The position numbers and the translations under genes are program-made. From Ignisphaera aggregans DSM 17230 (GTDB taxonomy: Archaea > Thermoproteota > Thermoprotei_A > Sulfolobales > Ignisphaeraceae), in the NCBI GenBank assembly GCA_000145985.1, contig CP002098.1:1778501-1842500 (forward strand): a DNA stretch of 64,000 bases, in the 5' to 3' direction. Shown here piece by piece: positions 1 to 7,996 of this stretch (its first letter is position 1; each line of letters opens with the position of its first letter). The notes below the pieces were generated by a model, which saw only the letters and a list, made by a program, of their open reading frames with translations, was not told the DNA's origin and did no database searches.

Positions 1-342
1 GTTAATAGCATATTTGAAGTAAAGAACATCTATGGCTATACTGTAGTAGATAGCATTGAAAGTATATTAAATATGAGTGGCTATGACTATCTATATTTAA
101 TGGGATTTACAAGTGAGAGAGCAATAATTTTTACAAATGTTGGAAGAGGAAGATCGCCAATGATAGCTATAAGAGTTTCTTTCCTCAAACCAGCAACAGT
201 TGTTGTATATGGACCGAGACGATCTATAGATCCTCTAGCTATAGAGATTGCAAATAGAGAGAGAATACCGCTAATAATATCAACAGCACAAAGCCTTGAA
301 AACTTATTGTCAAACCTCAGAGAATATGTAGCAACACTATAG
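1..342 (+). CDS. C-terminal part of a protein of unknown function (cut by window edge)
   Basis: The frame is open from the first base of the window, so the 5' end is missing; 113 codons are visible before the TAG. The visible part has alternating beta-strand and helix segments. One runs through 'YDYLYLMGFTSERAIIF', followed by a basic GRGRSP turn and a C-terminal helix-rich stretch with 'IANRERIPLI'. This suggests a small alpha/beta ligand-binding or regulatory domain. I do not recognise the family. The gene lies directly upstream of, and co-directional with, the Elf1-like gene. A separate TATA-like box between them suggests they are not one transcript. Confidence 0.6.
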   Translation, partial: VNSIFEVKNIYGYTVVDSIESILNMSGYDYLYLMGFTSERAIIFTNVGRGRSPMIAIRVSFLKPATVVVYGPRRSIDPLAIEIANRERIPLIISTAQSLENLLSNLREYVATL

Positions 343-370
343 CTCTAGGCTCTAGTATGAAATTCACTAA

Positions 371-380
371 TATATAAATA
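371..380 (+). promoter_or_regulatory. TATA box of the Elf1-like gene
   Basis: The A/T-only element tatataaata lies about 45 nt before the TTG start of the Elf1-like gene. That leaves room for a short leader carrying a GAGGTG Shine-Dalgarno sequence at 407-412, eight bases before the TTG at 420. The ribosome-binding site supports the TTG start. Confidence 0.5.
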
Positions 381-419
381 TTTCTTTAGCTATAGATAAA
401 ACAGCAGAGGTGTAAATAT

Positions 420-806
420 TTGGCAAGAAGGAGAAGCAAATGGAGAAAAACAGCAGCAGTTATGAAGAAATTGATGCAAGAGGCTAGAAAGGTTAGGGTT
501 AAAGAAAGTTTAAGACAGTGCCCCATATGTGGAAACCCCAATAGCTTTTCAATAGAGATAGAAATAGATAAAGAAAGTGGGAGAAAAAGCGCCCACATAA
601 TGTGTGCAAATTGTCACTTTGAATACTCCATGCAGAATCTTCCAGCTATAGCTGACGAATTCTGGGTATACTCAAAGGTTTTAGACATGATACAAAAAGA
701 GACTATCAAACCAATAGAGAGAGCATCACAAGAAGTATCAGCTGTGTCAACGGAGGAGAAAACTGAGGAGGAAACCGAAATAACTCTTGAAGAGGAAACT
801 GTATAG
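420..806 (+). CDS. Elf1-like zinc-ribbon transcription elongation factor
   Basis: This 128-residue protein starts with a highly basic N-terminus (MARRRSKWRK), followed by a zinc ribbon made of CPICGN and CANCHF about 30 residues later. It ends in an acidic tail rich in Glu and Thr. The order of basic tail, C-x2-C, C-x2-C and acidic tail is that of archaeal and eukaryotic Elf1, which travels with RNA polymerase during elongation. The start is TTG, supported by GAGGTG eight bases upstream. The acidic C-terminus is longer than in a minimal Elf1. Function is inferred from the family. Confidence 0.85.
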   Translation: MARRRSKWRKTAAVMKKLMQEARKVRVKESLRQCPICGNPNSFSIEIEIDKESGRKSAHIMCANCHFEYSMQNLPAIADEFWVYSKVLDMIQKETIKPIERASQEVSAVSTEEKTEEETEITLEEETV

Positions 807-845
807 GAACTATGCGACGGTTAATAGATATAATCACATTATACT

Positions 846-1955
846 TTATTGAGAATAGCTATAAGATGTTTTATAAAGGAGATCATATCTTTTTAGTGCT
901 TCTATAATAAGCTTATCGATACCAATACCTTGAAGTGCACTTATCTCTAAATCTACATTATATCCATAGCTATTTAATAATTTTCTACAGTAGTCAAGTC
1001 TCTTACCATCAACTTTATCTATCTTATTGAATACAACTAGAATCTTCTCCTTACCAACAATAGTTAAAACAGTCCTTAGAACATCTATCTGCTGATCAAT
1101 TGAATAATAAGCATCTATTGAAGGATCTATAAGATATAGTACTACCGACTGTAGAGTCCTTAGTGCTGCTATTGCTCTTCGCTCAATATCGTTCATCTCA
1201 CTTAACGGTCTATCTAATATACCTGGGGTATCCATTATCTGAATCCTAGTTGAACCTAAATCTAGATGACCAAGAATAACATTCTTTGTTGTAAAAGGAT
1301 ATGGAGATATCTTTGGCTTGGCTGATGATATTTTACTAACTAGTGTTGATTTACCTACTTGTGGCATTCCAGCTATTATGAATAATGGAGATGAAGTATC
1401 AATACATGGTGTTTCTTTTACTATCTTAGCAATGTCTTTCGTTATATATAGATGTTTTACGTTACGTTTAACAATAGATAATACCCTACCTACAAATTCC
1501 CTTGAATATGTCTTTGCCTCAGAAACACTACTGCTATCAAGTATCTTATTTCTATACTCCCTCCACAACCTACTAATGATTTTTATGGCTTTAACAGCTT
1601 CATCTATAACAGTATTATAAAGACCTTTAGAAGCTATATCTATAATCTCTCCATAGAAAGCTGGTAGAGACTCTTTTCTAGGAGCTCTAGCAATACTAGA
1701 AAGACTTGTTGACACAATTTGAAATGTTTTCTCTGCTTTTAACATATATCTAAACTTTCTCACCTCCTCACTACCTTTAGAATATATAGATTCTGGAACC
1801 TTTACCTTCTCCACATATGCTTGTAAAACTCTATACCTTAGAGATTGATAATCAAGAGGATTAATCTTCAATAAATCCTCGAGACAGTAGTACTGATTAT
1901 TCAGTGGTCGTGGTTCTGTCATCCTTAACTCCACACCGCGGGACTCGCTCATCAT
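846..1955 (-). CDS. Nog1-family GTPase, ribosome assembly
   Basis: This 369-residue GTPase has a long N-terminal helical region (about 1-180), as in Nog1/NOG1 proteins. The G domain follows: G1 GMPQVGKST near residue 196, G3 DTPG near 242 and G4 NKID near 310. The family helps assemble the large ribosomal subunit. An internal ATG (MTEPRP, at 1922) is an alternative start; the longer start overlaps the upstream glycosyltransferase by 4 bp, a common arrangement on this strand. GTPase assignment is secure; the Nog1 subgroup rests on the N-terminal region and overall layout. Confidence 0.85.
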   Translation of the reverse strand: MMSESRGVELRMTEPRPLNNQYYCLEDLLKINPLDYQSLRYRVLQAYVEKVKVPESIYSKGSEEVRKFRYMLKAEKTFQIVSTSLSSIARAPRKESLPAFYGEIIDIASKGLYNTVIDEAVKAIKIISRLWREYRNKILDSSSVSEAKTYSREFVGRVLSIVKRNVKHLYITKDIAKIVKETPCIDTSSPLFIIAGMPQVGKSTLVSKISSAKPKISPYPFTTKNVILGHLDLGSTRIQIMDTPGILDRPLSEMNDIERRAIAALRTLQSVVLYLIDPSIDAYYSIDQQIDVLRTVLTIVGKEKILVVFNKIDKVDGKRLDYCRKLLNSYGYNVDLEISALQGIGIDKLIIEALKRYDLLYKTSYSYSQ

Positions 1956-3325
1956 CTAAACCTTATAGCTGAATACACACCTATAACAATTTGCTGAAGC
2001 CCTATTATAAACATAGGTATGTTATGGTTATATATGCTTAAACAGATTATTAATATTGCTAACAATATCGTAATAACTATAGAGGTGTCCATCTTACTGC
2101 TCATCTTAATCTTAGGTGTAATCCTATATTCAAGTCTTCGACCAATTAAACCATATATAGCATTTATAGTAATATATGGAGAGATTAGTGACATTATAGC
2201 TGAGGTTCTACCTGATAAAAATAATGCTTTTCTATTACTATAAAGCTCTTCAAAACGAAGAAATAGATATATCGATACTGATTCGAGTGCCATAAAAAGA
2301 ATGTATATAAATATCAATGGCATAAAACCTTTGATACCAATACCCTTCTCTATAATTGACGATACAAGACTAAGATATATACCAAACGTATATGGCATTG
2401 TGAAGAAGGGTTGAAGTAGATAGAAAAAGGCTTCAAGCCTAGTCCAGAAATCTAGCCTTGATCTTCTGAACTCCTTTATAGACTTTCTAATAAGTACATC
2501 TATAGTACCATAGCTCCATCTACTCTGCTGAATTCTAAGAGCATATAGATCCTGTGGAACACTTACTAATATATACTCTTTAAGAGAAATCCTAGGCATA
2601 ACTCCATATCCTAGTAATTTAACACCTAGATACATATCATCCTGAACTATATCTGGTGGCAACATACCTAGAGAGACAAAGATATCCCTCCTATATACAG
2701 TTCCCGAACCAAGAGGATATATAAATAGCTTAGATAGAGACCTTAGTTTATATAATATCCAAGATCCATAATTAGTCATAAAACTTACAGCTTCTTCAAG
2801 ATATGTACCATAACGTATATATGTTCTCCATGGAAAGACGCAGACATTTTCGCATCTCATAGCACTCTCTATCACCTCTACATCAACTCTAGCATCAATA
2901 TCTAAAACCATTACGTTCTCCTCATATGAAAACCTAAATCCATCATTAATTGCACCATTCCTTCTATATAATCCATTAATCCTTAGAATAACTATTGTAT
3001 CCTCAACCATGTCTGCTTTGCTGATAAGATTCTTAACATAGTTAAGATCGTCATCTAGTACATATACTATAGAGAAATGCCTATTACTAAGATTATACTT
3101 TATATTTTTAAACATGTCCATACTCCCTAGGACTATCTCCATAGGCTCATTTTTAGATGGTATAACTAATGATAAGGAATGTATATATGATCCAAAAACA
3201 TGTTTCTCACCTAAACCCTTAACCATTTTTAGATTTGGTATAGCTCTAACTACTATAGTTATATGATATAGAGAGGTGATGGCAAGTGAAGCTATAATTA
3301 GAATCCATGAAACTTCTGATAACAT
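1952..3325 (-). CDS. Membrane-bound family 2 glycosyltransferase
   Basis: The 457-residue protein has one N-terminal membrane segment, a cytoplasmic GT-A domain and four or five C-terminal membrane segments (about 300-330, 345-365, 380-400, 415-455). Family 2 processive-type motifs are visible: DDD near residue 91, DIDA near 142, QDD near 227 and QQSRW near 266. These form the nucleotide-sugar site and the acceptor site of cellulose, hyaluronan or ceramide-glucosyl transferase-like enzymes. The substrate cannot be read from sequence. The gene runs into nog1 with a 4-bp overlap, which suggests co-transcription. Confidence 0.8.
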   Translation of the reverse strand: MLSEVSWILIIASLAITSLYHITIVVRAIPNLKMVKGLGEKHVFGSYIHSLSLVIPSKNEPMEIVLGSMDMFKNIKYNLSNRHFSIVYVLDDDLNYVKNLISKADMVEDTIVILRINGLYRRNGAINDGFRFSYEENVMVLDIDARVDVEVIESAMRCENVCVFPWRTYIRYGTYLEEAVSFMTNYGSWILYKLRSLSKLFIYPLGSGTVYRRDIFVSLGMLPPDIVQDDMYLGVKLLGYGVMPRISLKEYILVSVPQDLYALRIQQSRWSYGTIDVLIRKSIKEFRRSRLDFWTRLEAFFYLLQPFFTMPYTFGIYLSLVSSIIEKGIGIKGFMPLIFIYILFMALESVSIYLFLRFEELYSNRKALFLSGRTSAIMSLISPYITINAIYGLIGRRLEYRITPKIKMSSKMDTSIVITILLAILIICLSIYNHNIPMFIIGLQQIVIGVYSAIRFR

Positions 3326-3357
3326 CTTAAACCCTTCTATCCATAACCTTCCCTATA

Positions 3358-3951
3358 TTAACATGACTGAAAAATTATGTTTATAGGCTTAAAAATGCTA
3401 TATCCCAGCTCTCCCCAAATATCCTTTAAAACTTTAACTAAGCACCATCCAGCTTTTCTAGCTACCTCAATTAGTTCACTAAGACTATATAACCTCATCT
3501 TAAAGTAGATCTCATCAATGTATTCTAAATTATTATAGACTTTTCTATAGAATCTCTGTTTTATTAAAATCTCACCTGTTACAGGATTATAGACAGATCT
3601 CTCCACAATAGCATAAGAACCATAATCTGTATACGTATCCATGTTACCCACTAATGAATTGAGTAATTCAATATAGTCTTTATTAACCATATCAGCCATC
3701 ACTAAAAAGCCTGAGTTCTTCACAATCTCTTTTACAGATTTTAGAATATGTATATCTGTATCCATATCATAGTAACCTATAACTGAAGACCATACAAATA
3801 TTGCAACATCAAATATATGAGTGTCATTAAAACATTTTCTAATCTCTCTTGCATCACATACAATAAATCTCGTCCTATCGCTCAACCCTCTCTCTTTAGC
3901 TCTCATAATCGCAATATCTATATATTTTTCCGATATATCTATCCCAGTAAC
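3358..3951 (-). pseudogene. 5'-truncated class I SAM-dependent methyltransferase
   Basis: From 3906 leftwards there is an intact 182-codon ORF (MRAKERGL...) resembling the last two thirds of a class I methyltransferase. It has the motif II/III region with VCDARE and a later 'SGFLVMADMV' strand. In the same frame just upstream, codons read VTGIDIS-EKYIDIAI, exactly the strand that follows the glycine-rich SAM loop. These codons are preceded by TAA at 3952-3954, with another in-frame TAG further up, and they contain no ATG, GTG or TTG. The SAM loop (DxGxGxG) is missing. The gene therefore looks decayed at its 5' end, though a shortened protein from 3906 is possible. Confidence 0.7.
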
Positions 3952-4054
3952 TTAGACATACTCATAGATATGATCCTCACAAACAACTACATATTGATAA
4001 CCCTTCTAAAGCTTTTCAACTTACTAACAGAATAATTTAGGAGATGGTAAAGCT

Positions 4055-6136
4055 ATGCCAAGAAGAATATATTGGCCAAAGATTAAGAAGGTCTATTGGT
4101 GTTATAATTGCAATATACCATTAATGACGCCTACATGTCCAATCTGTGGTGGTAATGCGTATAGAGTACCACTAACAGATCCAGGTGATGCTAGATTAGC
4201 ACATGAGAAAGATATTCTACTACTGGAGAAAGCGTATTTCTATGAATTTAATACATATAAAGGTCTAAAGGAATTGAAAGGAAAATCAGTAATTCTCCTA
4301 AATAAAGCTCCATATTATGATGAAATGAAAGAAGTTGTAGTTGATGGTGTTCAGATTGGGAGGCTGTACTATGAACCACTACTAAGGACATGGCGATTCA
4401 GAGTGTCTAGAATAGGTGCTTTTAGAATATTGGAAGCTGATAGAGATATTATAGAGAAGGTTATTGTTCATAAAAAGCGTTTATCACATCTAGCTGTTAT
4501 CCGAACTGATAAGGAGTTTAGATATGGACAGCAGGTACTTTTAATGAATACTAATGGCGATATTGTAGGTCTTGGCTACTCTAAAGGTGGAAATAAAATT
4601 ATTGTTCATAGTTGGTGGGGTGATATACCATTATCAAATCCTATGATCTATGGCAGTAGAACATCGACATTAGACGATGTTTTAAGAGCACATGAAGAAT
4701 ATATGCATATATTAGAGGCACAATCTAAGAAATTCATTGCAGTTACACATGATAAAATATCAAAACCTGTTATTGCATCATTTAGCGGGGGTAAGGATAG
4801 CCTTGTAGCTATGCATCTAGCTATATCGATAGGAATAGATCTTGATATAATGTTCAATAACACTGGCATAGAACTTCCAGAGACTATAGAGACGGTATAT
4901 AATGTTGCAAAGATGTATGGATTAGATATTATAGAAGCTGATGCAGGTAATAGATTTTGGGAAGGTGTATATAAGCTTGGTATACCAGGGAGAGACTATA
5001 GGTGGTGTTGCAAGATATGTAAGTTAGCTCCATTAGCAAAGGTGGTTAAAAATTTATGGAGTGATGGAGCTCTTAATATTGTTGGTCAAAGAGCATATGA
5101 ATCTATTGATAGAGCTCGAAGTCCTAGGATATGGAGATTGCGATGGGCTCCACAACTACTTAATATGTCTCCAATAAACAATTGGTCTCAGTTTGAAGTA
5201 TGGTTGTATATCTATAAACATAAGCTAACCTCTGTAGTAAACCCCCTATATTTTATGGGTTATGAAAGAATTGGATGTTTTATGTGCCCAGCATCAACAT
5301 TAGCAGAACTAGAACTAGTCTCACAAACACATCATGAACTATGGAGTAAATGGTTAGAAGCCCTTAACTACTGGGCCAATAGATTAAATAAACCAAAGGA
5401 ATGGATAGAATATGGGTTATGGAGATGGAATGGACCTGCAAGATATCGCACAATGATTGCTAGAAGACTCTCAATAGTAGATAAGATTGATAATTGGTAT
5501 GAAACATTCTGGTACATGGCTTCACCACCTATAAATGAAGTAGAAAGAAATGGGAATATTATTAAGATTGTTTATAGGGATCCCATATCACTAGAGGCTA
5601 TCGCTGATCAATTATCGATAATCAGACCGTCAAAATATTCATTCAATTTTAGAGAAAATAAAGCCATACTCGAGTTCAATAATCTTATTGTAACAATAGA
5701 TAATAATACTATATACTCTAAAATAAATAACGAAAACGATATAGAGATTATAATAGACATAGTGAAACTTTATCATCGATGGAAATTATGTCTAGGATGC
5801 AGATCATGTGAATACAATTGTCCTAAAAATGTATTTAAAGTTGATGAAAAGAATGGCATTAGAAGACCTCGGGTAAGCAACCCTAGAGAATGCCTTGGAT
5901 GTAAATTCTGTTTATATAACTGTCCTATATCAGATATGTATATAGAGCATATTATAGCCCCTCTAATTATGAATGACTATGAAGCATGGAGACGAGAAAC
6001 AAGGGTACACCATGACGAAATACTCGATAGAATACGAGCATATGTCAAAGCTAATATAAAAATAGAGAATAGATCTGTAGAGAATAGATATCTAGATGAA
6101 GATAAATTAGATATTAATGCTTTTCTAAATCTCTAG
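4055..6136 (+). CDS. PAPS-reductase-like PP-loop protein with N-terminal zinc ribbon and C-terminal 2x[4Fe-4S] domain
   Basis: This 693-residue protein has three parts. A zinc ribbon uses Cys16, 19, 28 and 31, followed by a possible PUA-like RNA-binding region (about 80-200). The PP-loop ATP-pyrophosphatase core has SGGKDS at 244-249 and cysteine pairs in RWCCKIC and GCFMC. From about residue 579 a bacterial-type ferredoxin domain carries two CxxCxxC..CP clusters. Archaeal proteins with this layout are usually annotated phosphoadenosine phosphosulfate reductase. No sulfate-assimilation genes are near. The zinc ribbon and putative PUA region fit a role in RNA thiolation or another sulfur transfer equally well. 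The precise reaction is unknown. Confidence 0.8.
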   Translation: MPRRIYWPKIKKVYWCYNCNIPLMTPTCPICGGNAYRVPLTDPGDARLAHEKDILLLEKAYFYEFNTYKGLKELKGKSVILLNKAPYYDEMKEVVVDGVQIGRLYYEPLLRTWRFRVSRIGAFRILEADRDIIEKVIVHKKRLSHLAVIRTDKEFRYGQQVLLMNTNGDIVGLGYSKGGNKIIVHSWWGDIPLSNPMIYGSRTSTLDDVLRAHEEYMHILEAQSKKFIAVTHDKISKPVIASFSGGKDSLVAMHLAISIGIDLDIMFNNTGIELPETIETVYNVAKMYGLDIIEADAGNRFWEGVYKLGIPGRDYRWCCKICKLAPLAKVVKNLWSDGALNIVGQRAYESIDRARSPRIWRLRWAPQLLNMSPINNWSQFEVWLYIYKHKLTSVVNPLYFMGYERIGCFMCPASTLAELELVSQTHHELWSKWLEALNYWANRLNKPKEWIEYGLWRWNGPARYRTMIARRLSIVDKIDNWYETFWYMASPPINEVERNGNIIKIVYRDPISLEAIADQLSIIRPSKYSFNFRENKAILEFNNLIVTIDNNTIYSKINNENDIEIIIDIVKLYHRWKLCLGCRSCEYNCPKNVFKVDEKNGIRRPRVSNPRECLGCKFCLYNCPISDMYIEHIIAPLIMNDYEAWRRETRVHHDEILDRIRAYVKANIKIENRSVENRYLDEDKLDINAFLNL

Positions 6137-6174
6137 AAATCCTTTAAGGGTTTAAAACCATATACTTACTGAGA

Positions 6175-6768
6175 GTGGCTATAGATATGGCATCACCTAA
6201 ATTCCTTGAAGAAGCGAGTAAAAGTGTTAAGCCAATATATGCACAAGGATTCTTCTTTGTTGGTTGTAATTATATAGCCTACTATATAGTGTATGACTAT
6301 GATGACCCTCTAAACTATTACTATACAGTAGTACAGAACGAGAAATTATTCAACGAAGAAATATCAAAGATTTGGGCTAATATGCAAGAGTTTCTAGACC
6401 AAGAGATAGTGAAAGTAAATAACGTAAGAGTTAATCCCCGCGTAGTTATGATTGATATTGGTTTTCGTGATTCTAAGAGAAGACCTTTTATAGTATTTGC
6501 AATACGTTTTAATGCGCCATTGAAGAAGGGTAGAAATATATATGAAAATCGTTATGAGCCAGAAATTGCGGAGTATGATTATGTTGCTTATTGGATATTT
6601 CCACCAGGTTCAAAGATTATAAAAGTTGATATGGGAGAAGGAGAAGAGTCGTGGGATATCGTCGGTAAAAATATTTTAGCAATATATGGCTTCAAGGGCA
6701 AGAAGTCAGGGGGCTATGAATATATAGAATTTGATTTACCTATAGATGGGATAGATAATACTGATTGA
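6175..6768 (+). CDS. Conserved hypothetical protein
   Basis: This is a 197-residue soluble protein with no membrane segment. It is rich in aromatic residues, with YYIVYDYDDPLNYYYT near residues 37-52 and several acidic loops, including GEGEES near 155. The GTG at 6175 is taken as the start; an in-frame ATG at 6187 would shorten it by four residues. It follows the PAPS-reductase-like gene by 38 bp, with an AT-rich tttaaaacc element between them. It is one base from the next gene, so the two are probably co-transcribed. I do not recognise the family and give no function. Confidence 0.75.
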   Translation: MAIDMASPKFLEEASKSVKPIYAQGFFFVGCNYIAYYIVYDYDDPLNYYYTVVQNEKLFNEEISKIWANMQEFLDQEIVKVNNVRVNPRVVMIDIGFRDSKRRPFIVFAIRFNAPLKKGRNIYENRYEPEIAEYDYVAYWIFPPGSKIIKVDMGEGEESWDIVGKNILAIYGFKGKKSGGYEYIEFDLPIDGIDNTD

Positions 6769-6769
6769 G

Positions 6770-7543
6770 ATGAATAATATGACCATAGAGAATAGACTGT
6801 ATAGTGATATAATTATTGATAGTACTATACGTATACGTATTATAAGAAAGATAATCCACCTCGTCTTCTCCCTACTCCTATTAATACCATTAACCCCAAT
6901 ATACATAGAGATAGCTCTAAAGGTTAATCCAGTTATTGATCCAACATTATTTGCATATACAGTTATAGCAATGATTAGTGCTATTATTAACAGTATACAG
7001 ATAAAGTTTCCATTACTAAAGGAATATTTTCTTCAATCAGCAAGAGAGAGTAGAAAGAAGGCGTTAGAGGGTATCAATAGAGTTGTAGAGGCTAAGAATG
7101 TATCTCTATTTATAGAAGAGATAGATAAAGTATTGATGAAATATGAGGAAAAATTTCTCGAATTTTTGAATAGTATTGAAAGAGACTATGAAAAAAGATA
7201 TGGATACATATGTATAACATTTGCATTAATCTCCACAGCCCTTGGATATGCATTATTTAGGAACTCCATTATCTATGGCATACTGAGTTTAGCTTTCATT
7301 GACTCATTTACAACAATATTTACAGAGCTTACAAGAAATCGAAGTCGAATGATTCTTAAGCATACTCTTCTCTCAATACTTATATCATTTATACTATTCA
7401 CATTAATACTACTGATATTTATAGATATTGAAAAGGCATTAATACTATCATTAAGTGCTATTATAATAGAGCTCATAAGCCCTGAGGACAATTTAACATT
7501 GCCATTCTTTGTAGCCTATATAGCATATCTAATTGGCTTATAG
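6770..7543 (+). CDS. Polyprenol (dolichol) kinase-like integral membrane protein
   Basis: The 257-residue protein starts with 'RKIIHLVF' at the first membrane segment and ends with a segment reading SPEDNLTLPF. These are the two signatures I associate with the dolichol kinase/phytol kinase (SEC59/VTE5) family of CTP-dependent lipid kinases. About six membrane spans are predicted by eye. Unlike the family, it carries a charged helical insert (about 83-145, many Lys/Glu) between spans 2 and 3, which looks like a cytosolic coiled coil. It would supply polyprenyl phosphate for glycosylation. The assignment is from motifs only; the Asp-rich nucleotide loop is degenerate (DSFTT). Confidence 0.5.
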   Translation: MNNMTIENRLYSDIIIDSTIRIRIIRKIIHLVFSLLLLIPLTPIYIEIALKVNPVIDPTLFAYTVIAMISAIINSIQIKFPLLKEYFLQSARESRKKALEGINRVVEAKNVSLFIEEIDKVLMKYEEKFLEFLNSIERDYEKRYGYICITFALISTALGYALFRNSIIYGILSLAFIDSFTTIFTELTRNRSRMILKHTLLSILISFILFTLILLIFIDIEKALILSLSAIIIELISPEDNLTLPFFVAYIAYLIGL

Positions 7544-7597
7544 TCATGTGTTTTTAAATTTGGTTCAAAATATCTTAGATACTTTTAGGTGTTTAAT

Positions 7598-7933
7598 ATG
7601 GGAGAATCTAGTTTTATAGATATAGATGAGTTTAAGAGGATAGATCTGAGAGTTGGGGTAGTTGAGTCTGCTGAAAGAATTCCAGGATCAAAAAAGCTTT
7701 TGAAATTAATAGTTAATCTTGGTAATGAGAGAAGACAGATCATAGCTGGAATAGCTCAGTGGTATGAGCCCCAGAGTCTTATAGGTAAACAAGTGATTGT
7801 TGTAGCAAATCTAAAGCCAAAGAAGTTTATGGGATATGAGAGCCAGGGAATGATCTTAGCTACTTGTGATGAGGAGAAGCCTATACTATTAACACTAGCT
7901 GAACCTGGAAAACCGGGTTCAAAAATCTGTTAA
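7598..7933 (+). CDS. MetRS beta-subunit-like / CsaA-type tRNA-binding OB-fold protein
   Basis: At 111 residues, this is a stand-alone EMAP-II/Trbp111-type OB fold. The family pattern is clear: FKRIDLRVG near the N-terminus, IPGSKKLLKL, RRQIIAGIAQWY, VVVANLKPKKFMG and SQGMILA. In archaea such proteins are the separate C-terminal domain (beta subunit) of methionyl-tRNA synthetase or CsaA-like chaperones. The ATG at 7598 is preferred over the GTG at 7589, because that GTG is itself part of an AGGTG Shine-Dalgarno sequence six bases before the ATG. A TATA-like tttttaaatt lies near 7551. It precedes IleRS on the same strand. Confidence 0.85.
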   Translation: MGESSFIDIDEFKRIDLRVGVVESAERIPGSKKLLKLIVNLGNERRQIIAGIAQWYEPQSLIGKQVIVVANLKPKKFMGYESQGMILATCDEEKPILLTLAEPGKPGSKIC

Positions 7934-7996
7934 ACTTTTTATTATAACAATAGCTTTTATATCGTCTAGAAATAATTCTATATTGTTTTTGAAGGG

